From Paracoccus sp041927875 (GTDB lineage: Bacteria; Pseudomonadota; Alphaproteobacteria; Rhodobacterales; Rhodobacteraceae), in assembly GCF_041927875.1 (NCBI RefSeq), contig NZ_JBHFHN010000012.1: DNA of 64,000 nucleotides; one strand, 5' to 3'. How positions within the stretch are numbered: position 1 is the first letter of the stretch; every line of letters starts with the position of its first letter. The notes beneath the pieces are model-generated. The model saw nothing but the letters and a program-made list of their open reading frames with translations. It was not told the origin of the DNA and made no database searches. Below, piece by piece: positions 15,832 through 25,084 of this stretch. Position numbers and translations under genes: made by a program.

Positions 15832-16950
15832 ATGAAAATCGCCATCGAACGCGCGGCGCTGCTGAAAGCTGTGTCTCAGGCGCAGTCGGTCGTGGAACGG
15901 CGCAACACCATTCCGATCCTGGCCAACGTGCTGATCGAGGCGCAGGGCGATGGCGTGTCGTTCCGCGCCACCGATCTGGACATCGAGGTGGTGGACAAGG
16001 CCCCCGCCCATGTCGAACGCGCTGGCGCCACAACGGTCAGCGCCGTCATGCTGCATGAAATCGTGCGCAAGCTGCCCGATGGCGCGCTGGTCAATCTGAC
16101 CGCCGACGCCTCGACCGGGCGGCTGTCGGTGCAGGCCGGGCGGTCGAACTTCAGCCTGGCGACGCTGCCGCGCGAAGATTTCCCGGTGATGGCCTCCAGC
16201 GAATATACCGCCAATTTCGCCGCCCCCGCGCCGGTGCTGCGGCGGCTGTTCGACAAGGCCAAGTTCGCCATCTCGACCGAGGAAACGCGCTATTATCTGA
16301 ACGGCGTCTATCTGCATGTCTCGCAGTCCGAGGACGGGCCGGTGCTGCGCGCGGTGGCGACTGACGGTCACCGGCTGGCGCGGATCGACGCGGCGCTGCC
16401 CGATGGTGCGGGCGACATGCCGGGCGTGATCGTCCCGCGCAAGACCGTGGGCGAGTTGCGCAAGCTGTTGGATGACGACGACATGCAGATTGCCGTGTCG
16501 GTCAGCGAAACCAAGGTGCGCTTTGCCACGCCGCAGATCACCCTGACATCGAAGGTGATCGACGGCACCTTCCCGGATTATTCCCGCGTCATCCCGATGG
16601 GCAACACCCGCCGGCTTGAGGTTGACGCCGCCGATTTCGCAAAGGCCGTCGACCGCGTGGCCACTGTCAGCAGCGAACGGTCGCGCGCCGTCAAGCTGTC
16701 GCTGGACGAGGATCGGCTGGTGTTGTCGGTCAACGCCCCCGATGCCGGTGCCGCCGAGGAAGAGTTGGCCGTGGCCTATGCCGATGAGCCGCTGGAAATC
16801 GGTTTCAACGCCAAATACCTGCAAGAGATCGCCAGCCAGGTGGATCGGGAAAACGCGGTGTTCCTGTTCAATTCCTCCAGCGACCCGACGCTGATGCGCG
16901 AAGGCGGCGACATGTCGGCGGTTTACGTCGTGATGCCGATGCGCGTGTAA
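15832..16950 (+). CDS. dnaN: DNA polymerase III beta sliding clamp
   Basis: A 372-residue protein made of three similar subdomains, the length and sequence of the beta clamp: MKIAIERAALLKAVSQAQSV at the N-terminus, TDGHRLARID in the second domain and the C-terminal YVVMPMRV. It forms the ring that tethers the replicase to DNA. AAGGATAAGGTC stands before the ATG. It lies 97 bp after dnaA in the usual dnaA-dnaN-recF-gyrB order. Confidence 0.97.
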   Translation: MKIAIERAALLKAVSQAQSVVERRNTIPILANVLIEAQGDGVSFRATDLDIEVVDKAPAHVERAGATTVSAVMLHEIVRKLPDGALVNLTADASTGRLSVQAGRSNFSLATLPREDFPVMASSEYTANFAAPAPVLRRLFDKAKFAISTEETRYYLNGVYLHVSQSEDGPVLRAVATDGHRLARIDAALPDGAGDMPGVIVPRKTVGELRKLLDDDDMQIAVSVSETKVRFATPQITLTSKVIDGTFPDYSRVIPMGNTRRLEVDAADFAKAVDRVATVSSERSRAVKLSLDEDRLVLSVNAPDAGAAEEELAVAYADEPLEIGFNAKYLQEIASQVDRENAVFLFNSSSDPTLMREGGDMSAVYVVMPMRV

Positions 16951-16968
16951 TCGCCCGTTCCGGGCGAT
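16950..16968 (+). terminator. Hairpin at the dnaN stop
   Basis: ATCGCCCG-TTC-CGGGCGAT is a perfect 8-bp stem starting at the last base of the dnaN stop codon. It lacks a T-run, so it probably attenuates or protects the dnaN message more than it terminates. It abuts a copy of a recurring intergenic motif. Confidence 0.45.
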
Positions 16969-16975
16969 GGCTCCG

Positions 16976-17006
16976 GCGGGGATATCTGGACCAAGAAGAA
17001 AGGGCG
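16976..17006 (+). repeat. Recurring intergenic motif, copy A
   Basis: GCGGGGATATCTGGACCAAG followed by an A/G-rich tail. Related copies lie at 52053-52076 (plus) and 42338-42367 (minus). The consensus core is G-TAT-TGG-C-AAGA. All three sit directly after the end of a gene. Confidence 0.6.
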
Positions 17007-17010
17007 GGGC

Positions 17011-18075
17011 GTGCTGTCCGGGCTGACGCTGACGCTGTTTCGGTCGCACCGGCGGCTGGTGCTGCCGCTGGACGGCCGGCCGGTGGCGATCTGGGGTTCG
17101 AATGGTGCGGGCAAGACCAACATCCTTGAGGCCGTGTCGATGCTGTCGCCGGGCCGTGGCCTGCGCCGCGCTGCGCCCGAGGATCTGGCGATGCGCGGCG
17201 GGCCGGGGTGGAAGATCACCGGCCTGACCGCCAGCGACGAGATCGAGACCTTTGCCGAGGGCGGCGCGCGCGTCGTGCGTGTGAATGGCAAGGCGGTTTC
17301 GCAGGTGGCGCTTGGGCGGCTGATGCGGATGGTCTGGCTGGTGCCCGCCATGGACCGGCTGTGGATCGAGGCCGCCGAGGGGCGACGGCGGTTTCTGGAT
17401 CGGCTGACGCTGAGTTTCGCCCCCGATCACGCCGAGGCCGTGCTGGCCTATGACAAGGCCATGCGCGAACGGAACCGACTGTTGCGCGACGATATTCGGG
17501 ACGACCGCTGGTATGGCGCGCTTGAGGCGCGGATGGCCGAGGAGGGGGCGCGGATCGCCGCCAACCGGGCCGCCGCGCTGGATCGGGTGCTGGCCGCGCA
17601 GCAGGGGGCCGCGACTGCCTTTCCCGCTGCCGACCTCGCCATCGAGACCGGTGAGGCGCAACCCGCCGAGGCCCTGGCCGCCGCCCGCGACCGGGATCGC
17701 GCCGCCGGGCGCACCCTGGAAGGCCCGCATCGCGCCGACCTGGCAGCCGTCTATCGCGCCAAGGCGCAGCCCGCCGCGCTGTGTTCCACGGGCGAGCAAA
17801 AGGCTCTGCTGATCTCGGTCGTGCTGGCCAATGCGCGCGCCTTGGCGGCGCAGACGGGGGCGCCGCCCGTCCTGCTGCTGGATGAGGTTGCGGCCCATCT
17901 GGACGCCGACCGCCGCGCCGCGCTGTATGATGAAGTTTGCGCGCTTGGTGCGCAGGCCTTCATGACCGGCACCGGGGCCGAGCTGTTCGACGGCCTGCAA
18001 GGGCGCGCGCAGGGCTTCGAGGTGGGGGAAGCGGGTGGCGTCTCGGGGGTCGTGGACCAGTGGCGCAACCCCTAA
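17011..18075 (+). CDS. recF: DNA replication and repair protein RecF
   Basis: A 354-residue SMC-like ATPase that helps load RecA at gaps. Walker A is GSNGAGKTN (about residues 29-37), the ABC-type signature is CSTGEQKALLIS and Walker B is VLLLDEVAAHLD. The N-terminus LTLTLFRSHRRL is the family's usual start. The first codon is GTG at 17011; no better ATG exists nearby and the frame just upstream is non-coding. It lies between dnaN and gyrB. Confidence 0.94.
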   Translation: MLSGLTLTLFRSHRRLVLPLDGRPVAIWGSNGAGKTNILEAVSMLSPGRGLRRAAPEDLAMRGGPGWKITGLTASDEIETFAEGGARVVRVNGKAVSQVALGRLMRMVWLVPAMDRLWIEAAEGRRRFLDRLTLSFAPDHAEAVLAYDKAMRERNRLLRDDIRDDRWYGALEARMAEEGARIAANRAAALDRVLAAQQGAATAFPAADLAIETGEAQPAEALAAARDRDRAAGRTLEGPHRADLAAVYRAKAQPAALCSTGEQKALLISVVLANARALAAQTGAPPVLLLDEVAAHLDADRRAALYDEVCALGAQAFMTGTGAELFDGLQGRAQGFEVGEAGGVSGVVDQWRNP

Positions 18076-18091
18076 ATCTTGTGTCCCGGAC

Positions 18092-18120
18092 GTGACATTG
18101 ACGGGCCGAACCACTATAAG
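18092..18120 (+). promoter_or_regulatory. Candidate promoter of gyrB
   Basis: GTGACA (18092-18097), a 17-bp spacer and TATAAG (18115-18120) match the sigma-70 consensus at five of six positions in each box, 30 bp before the gyrB start. This suggests gyrB has its own transcript start after recF. Confidence 0.65.
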
Positions 18121-18149
18121 ATGCGGACCAGGAACAAAGGCGCGGACGC

Positions 18150-20588
18150 ATGGCCGAAGACAATAACAAGCCCGAAGAATACGGTGCGGATTCCATCAAG
18201 GTTCTCAAGGGGTTGGAGGCCGTTCGCAAGCGTCCGGGCATGTATATCGGCGACACTGACGATGGGTCGGGTCTGCACCACATGGTCTATGAGGTGGTCG
18301 ATAACGGCATCGACGAAGCCCTGGCCGGTCATGCCGATTTCGTCCATGTCAAGATCCATGCCGATCACAGCGTCAGCGTGCGCGACAATGGCCGTGGCAT
18401 CCCCACCGACATGCACCCGACCGAGGGCGTCAGCGCCGCCGAGGTCATCATGACCCAGCTTCATGCTGGCGGTAAGTTCGATTCCAACAGCTACAAGGTG
18501 TCGGGCGGTCTGCACGGCGTCGGCGTGTCGGTGGTCAACGCGCTGTCCGATTGGCTGGAGCTGCGTGTCTGGCGCGGCGGCAAGGAGCATTACGCCCGCT
18601 TTGAACATGGCGCGACAGCCGAAGCCCTGCGCGTGGTCGGCGATGCCGTGCCGGGGCAAAAGGGGACCGAAGTCCGGTTTCTGGCCTCGGCCAAGGTGAA
18701 CGACCCGAACGGCACCTTCTCGAACCTCGATTACAGCTTCAAGACCCTGGAAAACCGGCTGCGCGAACTGGCCTTTCTGAACAGCGGCGTGCGCATCATT
18801 CTTGAGGACGACCGCCCGGCCGAGCCGCTGCGATCGGAACTGTATTACGAAGGCGGCGTGCGCGAGTTCGTGAAATATCTGGACCGGTCCAAGACCAGTG
18901 CGATGCCCGCGCCGATCTTCATCACCGGTGAGCGCGGCGGCATCGGGGTCGAAGTCGCGATGTGGTGGAACGACAGCTACCACGAAACTGTGCTGCCCTT
19001 TACCAACAACATTCCGCAGCGCGATGGCGGCACCCATCTGGCCGGTTTCCGCGCCGCACTGACGCGGGTGATCAACGCCTATGCGCAATCCAGTGGCATC
19101 GCCAAGCGCGAAAAGGTCGATTTCACCGGCGATGACGCGCGCGAGGGGTTGACCTGCGTGCTGTCGGTCAAGGTGCCCGACCCCAAGTTTTCCAGCCAGA
19201 CCAAGGACAAGCTTGTCAGTTCCGAGGTGCGGCCGGCGGTCGAAAACCTGGTGAACGAAAAGCTGTCGGAATGGTTCGAGGAGAACCCCTCCGAGGCCAA
19301 GATCATCGTCGGCAAGATCATCGAGGCCGCCCTTGCGCGCGAGGCTGCCCGCAAGGCGCGCGAACTGACCCGCCGCAAGACTGCGATGGATGTGGCCAGC
19401 CTGCCCGGCAAGCTGGCCGATTGTCAGGTGAAAGACCCCGCCGAGGCCGAATTGTTCATCGTCGAGGGTGACAGCGCCGGTGGTTCTGCCAAGCAGGGCC
19501 GCGACCGCAAGAACCAGGCCGTTCTGCCACTGCGCGGCAAGATCCTGAACGTGGAACGCGCGCGGTTCGACAGGATGCTGTCCAGCGATCAGGTCGGCAC
19601 GCTGATCACCGCGCTTGGCACCGGCATCGGGCGCGACGAATTCGCGCTGAACAAGCTGCGTTACCACAAGATCGTCATCATGACCGATGCCGATGTGGAC
19701 GGCGCGCATATCCGCACGCTGCTGCTGACCTTCTTCTTCCGTCAGATGCCGTCGCTGATCGAGGCGGGGCACCTGTATATTGCCGAGCCGCCGCTGTACA
19801 AGGTCGCGCGCGGCAAGTCCGAGGTTTATCTGAAGGATCAGGCCGCGCTGGAACAATATCTGATCGCCCAAGGGGTTGAAGGCGCGATCCTGCGTCTGGC
19901 CAGTGGTGAGCAGATCAGCGGCGCCGACCTGATCCGGCTGGTCGAGGATGCGCGCAGCGTGCGCCGCATCCTGCGTGCCTTCCCCACCCATTATGCCCAT
20001 CATATCCTGGAGCAGGCGGCGATCGCCGGGGCCTTCCGCGCCGGTCAGGTCGATGCCGATGCGCAGGGCACCGCCGATGCGGTGGCCCGGCGGCTGGATC
20101 AGGTGGCGCTGGAATATGAACGCGGCTGGCAGGGCCGTCCGACCCAGGATCACGGCCTGCGCTTCACCCGGATGCTGCGCGGCGTCGAGGAGGCGCGCGT
20201 GCTGGACGGTGCGGTCCTGCGTTCAGGCGAGGCGCGGCGTCTTGGCGCGCTGTCCGACAAGCTGTCGGAAGTCTATGCCGGCCCTGCCGCCTTGCTGCGC
20301 AAGGATCGCGAAATCCCGATCCATGGCCCGGTCACCCTGCTTGAGGCGATCCTGGATGAGGGCGAAAAGGGCCTGAGCCTGCAACGCTACAAGGGCCTAG
20401 GTGAGATGAACCCGGAACAGCTGTGGGAAACCACGCTGGACCCCTCGGCCCGGACTCTGTTGCAGGTCAAGATCGACGATCTGGCCGAGGCGGACGACAT
20501 CTTCACCAAGCTGATGGGCGATGTCGTCGAACCCCGGCGCGAGTTCATCCAGCAGAACGCGCTGAGCGTCGAAAACCTGGACGTCTAG
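18150..20588 (+). CDS. gyrB: DNA gyrase subunit B
   Basis: An 812-residue type II topoisomerase ATPase subunit. In order it shows the GHKL ATP site (RKRPGMYIGD, VDNGIDEALAGH, the DNGRGIP box and HGVGVSVVNALS), then the TOPRIM domain with EGDSAGGSAKQGRDRKNQAV and DADVDGAHIRTLLLTFFFR, and the C-terminal QRYKGLGEMNPEQLW. The metal-binding acidic residues are all present. It introduces negative supercoils together with GyrA. The last four bases overlap the stop of the convergent CysQ-like gene. Confidence 0.98.
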   Translation: MAEDNNKPEEYGADSIKVLKGLEAVRKRPGMYIGDTDDGSGLHHMVYEVVDNGIDEALAGHADFVHVKIHADHSVSVRDNGRGIPTDMHPTEGVSAAEVIMTQLHAGGKFDSNSYKVSGGLHGVGVSVVNALSDWLELRVWRGGKEHYARFEHGATAEALRVVGDAVPGQKGTEVRFLASAKVNDPNGTFSNLDYSFKTLENRLRELAFLNSGVRIILEDDRPAEPLRSELYYEGGVREFVKYLDRSKTSAMPAPIFITGERGGIGVEVAMWWNDSYHETVLPFTNNIPQRDGGTHLAGFRAALTRVINAYAQSSGIAKREKVDFTGDDAREGLTCVLSVKVPDPKFSSQTKDKLVSSEVRPAVENLVNEKLSEWFEENPSEAKIIVGKIIEAALAREAARKARELTRRKTAMDVASLPGKLADCQVKDPAEAELFIVEGDSAGGSAKQGRDRKNQAVLPLRGKILNVERARFDRMLSSDQVGTLITALGTGIGRDEFALNKLRYHKIVIMTDADVDGAHIRTLLLTFFFRQMPSLIEAGHLYIAEPPLYKVARGKSEVYLKDQAALEQYLIAQGVEGAILRLASGEQISGADLIRLVEDARSVRRILRAFPTHYAHHILEQAAIAGAFRAGQVDADAQGTADAVARRLDQVALEYERGWQGRPTQDHGLRFTRMLRGVEEARVLDGAVLRSGEARRLGALSDKLSEVYAGPAALLRKDREIPIHGPVTLLEAILDEGEKGLSLQRYKGLGEMNPEQLWETTLDPSARTLLQVKIDDLAEADDIFTKLMGDVVEPRREFIQQNALSVENLDV

Positions 20589-21361
20589 AGCGCCATCCGG
20601 TCGCGCAGCGCGCCATGCAGGGCGGGCGGCGCGGCCCAGATGCCATCGTTCTGCGCTGCGGGGCCGTTGAAGCGCAGCGGCTGGCCGCGCGCATCGGTGA
20701 CCCGCGCCCCGGCCTGCGCGGCGATCAGCGACCCGGCGGCGATGTCCCAATCCCAGGTCGGGCGGAACGACAGGATGCCGTCAAAGCGCCCTTCCGCCAC
20801 CAGGCACAGCCGCCAGGCGATCGAGGGGCGGAACACCCGTTCAAAGGCGGGGGCGTCGCCCCGCCAATGCTCGGCCGACAGGCTGGCCTTGGTGGTCAGG
20901 ATTTGTGCGCCCGCCACCCCCGCGCGCGCCGACACCGCGATCGGCTGGCCGTCGCGGGTCGCGGGGCCGCCCGCCTGCGCGGCATAAAGCCGGTCGCGGA
21001 TCGGCAGATAGACGACGGCGGCAATCGGCTGGCCGTCCTCGACCACGCAAAGCGCATGGGAAAAGCTGTCCTGACCCTCGATAAAGGCACGGGTGCCGTC
21101 GATCGGGTCGATGACGAAACTGCGCCGGGCATGGGCGCGGCGGTCGTCCGGGGGGCTTTCCTCGGACAGCCAGCCGTAATCGGGGCGGGCCTCGCGCAGG
21201 ATGCGTTCCAGCACGGCGTTGACGGCCAGGTCGGCCTCGGTCACCGGGCCTGCGCCGCCGTCCTTTTCCCAGGCGCGGGCGGCGTTGCGAAAGAACGGGC
21301 GCACGGTGTCGCCCGCCGCCCATGCCGCCGCGATCAGCAGATCCAGGTCAGGCCCCGGCAA
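20585..21361 (-). CDS. CysQ-like 3'(2'),5'-bisphosphate nucleotidase
   Basis: A 258-residue member of the lithium-sensitive inositol monophosphatase superfamily. The metal-binding motifs are clear: WLSEES (about residues 64-69), DPIDGTRAF (about 85-93) and WDWDIAAG (about 206-213). The closest functional match by length and motif spacing is CysQ, which removes the 3' phosphate of PAP, a by-product of sulfur assimilation and sulfotransfer; an inositol-1-phosphatase cannot be excluded. Its start lies inside the end of pmbA with a 14-base overlap, so it is coupled to that gene. Confidence 0.75.
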   Translation of the reverse strand: MPGPDLDLLIAAAWAAGDTVRPFFRNAARAWEKDGGAGPVTEADLAVNAVLERILREARPDYGWLSEESPPDDRRAHARRSFVIDPIDGTRAFIEGQDSFSHALCVVEDGQPIAAVVYLPIRDRLYAAQAGGPATRDGQPIAVSARAGVAGAQILTTKASLSAEHWRGDAPAFERVFRPSIAWRLCLVAEGRFDGILSFRPTWDWDIAAGSLIAAQAGARVTDARGQPLRFNGPAAQNDGIWAAPPALHGALRDRMAL

Positions 21362-22694
21362 GCGTCAGCCCCTCGACCAGCAGGCTGGGCACGACCTGCG
21401 ACAGATGCGTGCGGGCATCATTCGCGGGGGTCAGCCGCATCAGCATGTCGCGCAGATTGCCGGCGATGGTGGTTTCGTTCACCGCATAGGCAATCTGGCC
21501 GTTTTCCACCCAGAAGCCCGCCGCGCCGCGCGAATAATCGCCGGTCGTGGCATTGATCGAGGCCCCCAGGAATGAGGTCACGATCAGCCCGGTCCCCATG
21601 TCGCGGATCAGATCGTCGCGGCTGGCCGCCCCCTGCGTCAGCGCCACATTCGAGACGCTGGGCGCCGGCGCGCTGCCGGTGCCGCGCGCTGCACTGGCGG
21701 TTGAGGTCATGCCCAGCTTGCGCGCCGTCGCCAGATCCAGCGTCCAGCCCATCAGACGGCCATCCCGCAAGATATGGCGCGGGCGCGTCGCCAGCCCCTC
21801 GGCATCAAAGGGGCGCGAGCCGGTGCGGCGGGCGCGGTGCGGATCCTCGAACAGGTCCAGCCCGGTGGGCAGCACCGGCTGATCCAGCGCCTCGCGCAGC
21901 CACGACGCCCCGCGCGCAATCGCCAGCCCGTTGACCGCCGCCAGCAGATGCCCGATCAGCCCGGCGCTGATGCGTTCGTCAAACAGCACCGGAAACGCCC
22001 CGGTCGGCGCCTTGCGCGCACCCGCGCGCGCCACGGCCCGGTCGCCCGCCAACTGGCCGATGGCCTCGGGCGCCGGCAGATCGGCGGCGAACACCCGCCC
22101 CTCGGCGGCCATGTCGCGTTCCATCGCGGTGCCCTGTCCGGTGATGGCAATGGTCGAAACCGCATGGCCCGACCGGCCATAGCCGCCCGCAAAACCATTG
22201 CTGGCCGCCATGAACAGCCGACGACGTGAGAATGAAGCCGAGGCGGATTCGACCTGCGACACGCCCGCCACCGCAGCGGCGGCGGCTTCGGCCCGTTCGG
22301 CCAGGGCTTGCAGATCGGCAGGGTCCGGGTCGGCGGCCGGATCTTCCAGTTCCAGCCGCCCCGCATCGCGGTCGGCGGCCAGGTCGGCGGGATCGGCCAG
22401 CCCCACATGCGGATCGCGCGGCGCGTCCTTGGCCATGGCGACGGCGCGTTCGGCCATTTCCGCCAAGGTGTCGGCCCGCGTGGATGAGGAGGACACGCAG
22501 GCCTGCCGCCCGTCGATCAGCACCCGTAGGCCCAGATCGACGCCCTCGGCGCTGTCGGCCTGTTCCAGCCGCCCACCCCGGACATCGATCGAGACCGACC
22601 GCCCGGCCACCGCCAAAGCGTCGGCCTGTTCAGCCCCCGCCCGCCGCGCCGCATCCAGCAGCGCGGCGGTCAGACTTTCAAGATCTGCCTGCAT
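21348..22694 (-). CDS. pmbA: TldD/PmbA family metalloprotease PmbA
   Basis: A 448-residue protein of the PmbA/TldD family, which forms a heterodimeric protease that processes small peptides. The N-terminal pattern (RRAGAEQADALAVAGRSVSI, RGGRLEQADSAEGVDLGLRVL) and the C-terminal GAAGFWVENGQIAYAVNE segment are typical. PmbA carries no HExxxH of its own; the zinc site is in TldD, not seen in this window. It is the second gene after DUF2125 on the minus strand, five bases behind it, and overlaps the CysQ-like gene. Confidence 0.88.
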   Translation of the reverse strand: MQADLESLTAALLDAARRAGAEQADALAVAGRSVSIDVRGGRLEQADSAEGVDLGLRVLIDGRQACVSSSSTRADTLAEMAERAVAMAKDAPRDPHVGLADPADLAADRDAGRLELEDPAADPDPADLQALAERAEAAAAAVAGVSQVESASASFSRRRLFMAASNGFAGGYGRSGHAVSTIAITGQGTAMERDMAAEGRVFAADLPAPEAIGQLAGDRAVARAGARKAPTGAFPVLFDERISAGLIGHLLAAVNGLAIARGASWLREALDQPVLPTGLDLFEDPHRARRTGSRPFDAEGLATRPRHILRDGRLMGWTLDLATARKLGMTSTASAARGTGSAPAPSVSNVALTQGAASRDDLIRDMGTGLIVTSFLGASINATTGDYSRGAAGFWVENGQIAYAVNETTIAGNLRDMLMRLTPANDARTHLSQVVPSLLVEGLTLAGA

Positions 22695-22699
22695 CCGCG

Positions 22700-24349
22700 T
22701 TACTGGATGCGCTGATCGTTGGCATAGATGCCGCCGTCTTCGCGGAACTCGACCTTCGAGGTCAGGCCACCCTTGCCATCGGCGGTCGCGAACAGCGCCA
22801 GCATCATGCGGAAGCCCGCCACCTGATCTTCCGGGACAAAGCCCATGGCGACCAGATTATCCAGCAGCGCGTCAACACCGGTGGCGCGGGCCTCGATCGT
22901 GCCGACCGGCAGGACGCCCTGTTCGGCCATATCTGGCTCGGCTGCCTCGGGATCGGTGGCGTCCGGCGTGTTCTTGGTGCCAGCGTCGCCCGACATGCCG
23001 TCCATGCCCGACATGCCGTCCATGCCTTCCATCCCCTCGGTCGCGGGCGGCGTGGGCGCAGGCAGGAACTTCAGCGCGCCATTCGCGGTCAGGCTGGCCC
23101 CAACGGCGCTGATCGCCAGCGACTTGATGTCCAGCGTCTGCGGATCAAACGGCACATCGCCGTTTTCGGGCGCCATCGTCGCCGGATCGAACAGATCGGC
23201 GGTCAGCTTGGTCAGACCGGCCAGGTTGATGTCCAGATTGATCGGATCGCGCGGCAGCTTCTGTTCGGGGTCGAACATTGCCCACAGCCCGTCCGAGAAG
23301 GTCAGCCCGGTCATCCCGAACCGGACCCCATAGGGCGCGGCGGTGTCGGATTTCACCAGCGGCATGGTCAGGCCCATCACCGCCTTCCCCACACCATATT
23401 CCATCGGGAAGGGCAGGCTGGCCATCGTCAGCGTGGCCTTGCCGCCGTTGCTTTGCAGGTCATAGTTCATGCCCGCCTGCGACATCTGAAAGCTGCCGCT
23501 GCCGCCATTGTCGGTGCCGTTCAGGCTGCCGTTGTTGTCGCTGCCATCCTCATTCTTTCCGGCAAAGGTCGCGGTGATGGTGCCCGGGCCATAGGTCATG
23601 GTGCCCTGCACATCCATCCCGGCGTGAAGCGCGGCGTTCAGATCTTCGGCGTTGACGCCCGCGGGCAGCAGCGTGGTGCTGTCCATCGCCAGGTCGGTCA
23701 GCGTCCAGTTCAGGTCGAAGGTGCCGTCACTGTCGGGGTCTTCGCCCTTCATCGCCACCGACGCGCCCTTGGATTTCAGCGCCGCGACGACCTTTTGGCC
23801 GCTGGCCTGATCCATCACATAGGTGCCGGTCGTGTCGGTCAGCGTCGCGGTCAGTCCCATCGGCACCGGCTTGCCATCCTCGGCCACCTCATCGATCGAA
23901 AGCGTGACGGTCGGCATCTTGACGTCGTAATTCATCATCTCGGGCCGACCCGAAACGACCGAGGTCATGCCCGACTGCACCAGCTTGCCCTTGGCCTCGG
24001 TCGGTTTGCCTTCGGCATTCTCGCCGGTGAACACAAAGTCCGAGGTCTCGGCCATGGTCACTTCCACCCGACCATCGCCCATGTCGCGCAGGCTGATCTG
24101 CGGCAGGGTGATGGTGGCCTTGCCGTCCTCGGGCGAGTTCACGGGGGCGGAGGATTCCATGACGACATCGGTCAGCAGCAGGGTATCGCCTTGCTGGCTG
24201 CGCGCGCCTTCGGTCACGGTCACGCCGCTGGCCTTGTAATAGTCCAGCCAAGACTGCCAGACCTGTTCGGGGGTAACATCGGCCCAGGCGGTGCCGCCCA
24301 TCAACGCAAAAGCCGCCACCCCGGCGGTCAACCGCATCCGCATCGTCAT
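22700..24349 (-). CDS. DUF2125 domain-containing exported protein
   Basis: A 549-residue protein with a signal peptide (MRMRLTAGVAAFALMGGTAWA, cleavage after about residue 23). It has a long beta-rich body typical of the DUF2125 family, which resembles lipid-transport or AsmA-like repeat proteins. Near residues 440-456 a Met/Gly/Asp-rich insert repeats GMDGMSGMDGMSG. The function is unknown; an envelope location is inferred from the signal peptide. pmbA follows after five bases. The start could be either of the first two Met codons. Confidence 0.7.
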   Translation of the reverse strand: MTMRMRLTAGVAAFALMGGTAWADVTPEQVWQSWLDYYKASGVTVTEGARSQQGDTLLLTDVVMESSAPVNSPEDGKATITLPQISLRDMGDGRVEVTMAETSDFVFTGENAEGKPTEAKGKLVQSGMTSVVSGRPEMMNYDVKMPTVTLSIDEVAEDGKPVPMGLTATLTDTTGTYVMDQASGQKVVAALKSKGASVAMKGEDPDSDGTFDLNWTLTDLAMDSTTLLPAGVNAEDLNAALHAGMDVQGTMTYGPGTITATFAGKNEDGSDNNGSLNGTDNGGSGSFQMSQAGMNYDLQSNGGKATLTMASLPFPMEYGVGKAVMGLTMPLVKSDTAAPYGVRFGMTGLTFSDGLWAMFDPEQKLPRDPINLDINLAGLTKLTADLFDPATMAPENGDVPFDPQTLDIKSLAISAVGASLTANGALKFLPAPTPPATEGMEGMDGMSGMDGMSGDAGTKNTPDATDPEAAEPDMAEQGVLPVGTIEARATGVDALLDNLVAMGFVPEDQVAGFRMMLALFATADGKGGLTSKVEFREDGGIYANDQRIQ

Positions 24350-24457
24350 TCCAATACCTCTTTTTCCGCTTGCCCCGCGACCATCTGGTCAAGGCCATTC
24401 CAGTTGTGCCACATCGTCACTGACGCGCCAAGTTCCACGATCACGGGGGGCAGTGAC

Positions 24458-25084
24458 ATGATCGTCATCACAACCGACCAAGGTGTCACGACGGTGACGC
24501 TGAACCGCCCCGACAAGGCCAATTCGCTGACCCGCGACATGCTGGAGGCCGTCGAGACCGCCGCACGCCAGGCCGCCACCGATCCCGACCTGCGCGCCTT
24601 TGTGCTGACCGGCGTGGGGCGGGTGTTTTCGGCTGGGGCCGATCTGGATCAGGCGCGGGCCGGGTTGGCCACCGATGCCGTCTGGGAACGGCTGTCGGCG
24701 GCGGTCGCGGCGCTGCCCTGCCTGACCATTGCGGCGCTGAACGGCACCTGCGCGGGCGGCGCGTTGGGGATGATGCTGGCCTGCGATCTGCGCATCGCCG
24801 TGCCGGGGGCCGCGTTCTTTTACCCGGTGATGCGGCTTGGCTTTCTGCCGCAGCCATCTGACCCGCGGCGGATGGCGGCGCTGATCGGCCGGTCACGCAG
24901 CGCGATGATCCTGATGGCGGGGCAGAAGATCGGCGCGGAGGAGGCCCTGTCCTGGGGCCTGATCGACCGCATCGTCCCCGAGGGCGATCTGGGCCAGGCC
25001 GTCGCCAGCCTGACCGAGGCTGTCCGCGCGGCGCCCCCGGGCCATGCCGCGCGGATCAAGGCGATGATCGCGGATCAGGCGTAG
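24458..25084 (+). CDS. Short crotonase-family protein (enoyl-CoA hydratase/isomerase-like)
   Basis: A 208-residue crotonase, about 50 residues shorter than a typical enoyl-CoA hydratase because it lacks most of the C-terminal helical domain. The GRVFSAGADLDQA block and CAGGALGMMLACDLRIA oxyanion-hole motif are present. The first hydratase glutamate is absent: the corresponding position reads GALGM. The second site reads MRLGFLPQPSD instead of PE-x-x-LG. It may therefore be an isomerase or a thioesterase-type crotonase. The start at 24458 follows GGGGGCAG. Its 3' end overlaps the convergent DUF2853 gene by ten bases. Confidence 0.75.
   Translation: MIVITTDQGVTTVTLNRPDKANSLTRDMLEAVETAARQAATDPDLRAFVLTGVGRVFSAGADLDQARAGLATDAVWERLSAAVAALPCLTIAALNGTCAGGALGMMLACDLRIAVPGAAFFYPVMRLGFLPQPSDPRRMAALIGRSRSAMILMAGQKIGAEEALSWGLIDRIVPEGDLGQAVASLTEAVRAAPPGHAARIKAMIADQA

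Noticed and set aside
13221..15845. Minus-strand frame of 874 codons opposite dnaA and rpsT
   Set aside because: Complement of GC-rich coding DNA; long antisense frames are expected here, and dnaA is unmistakable.
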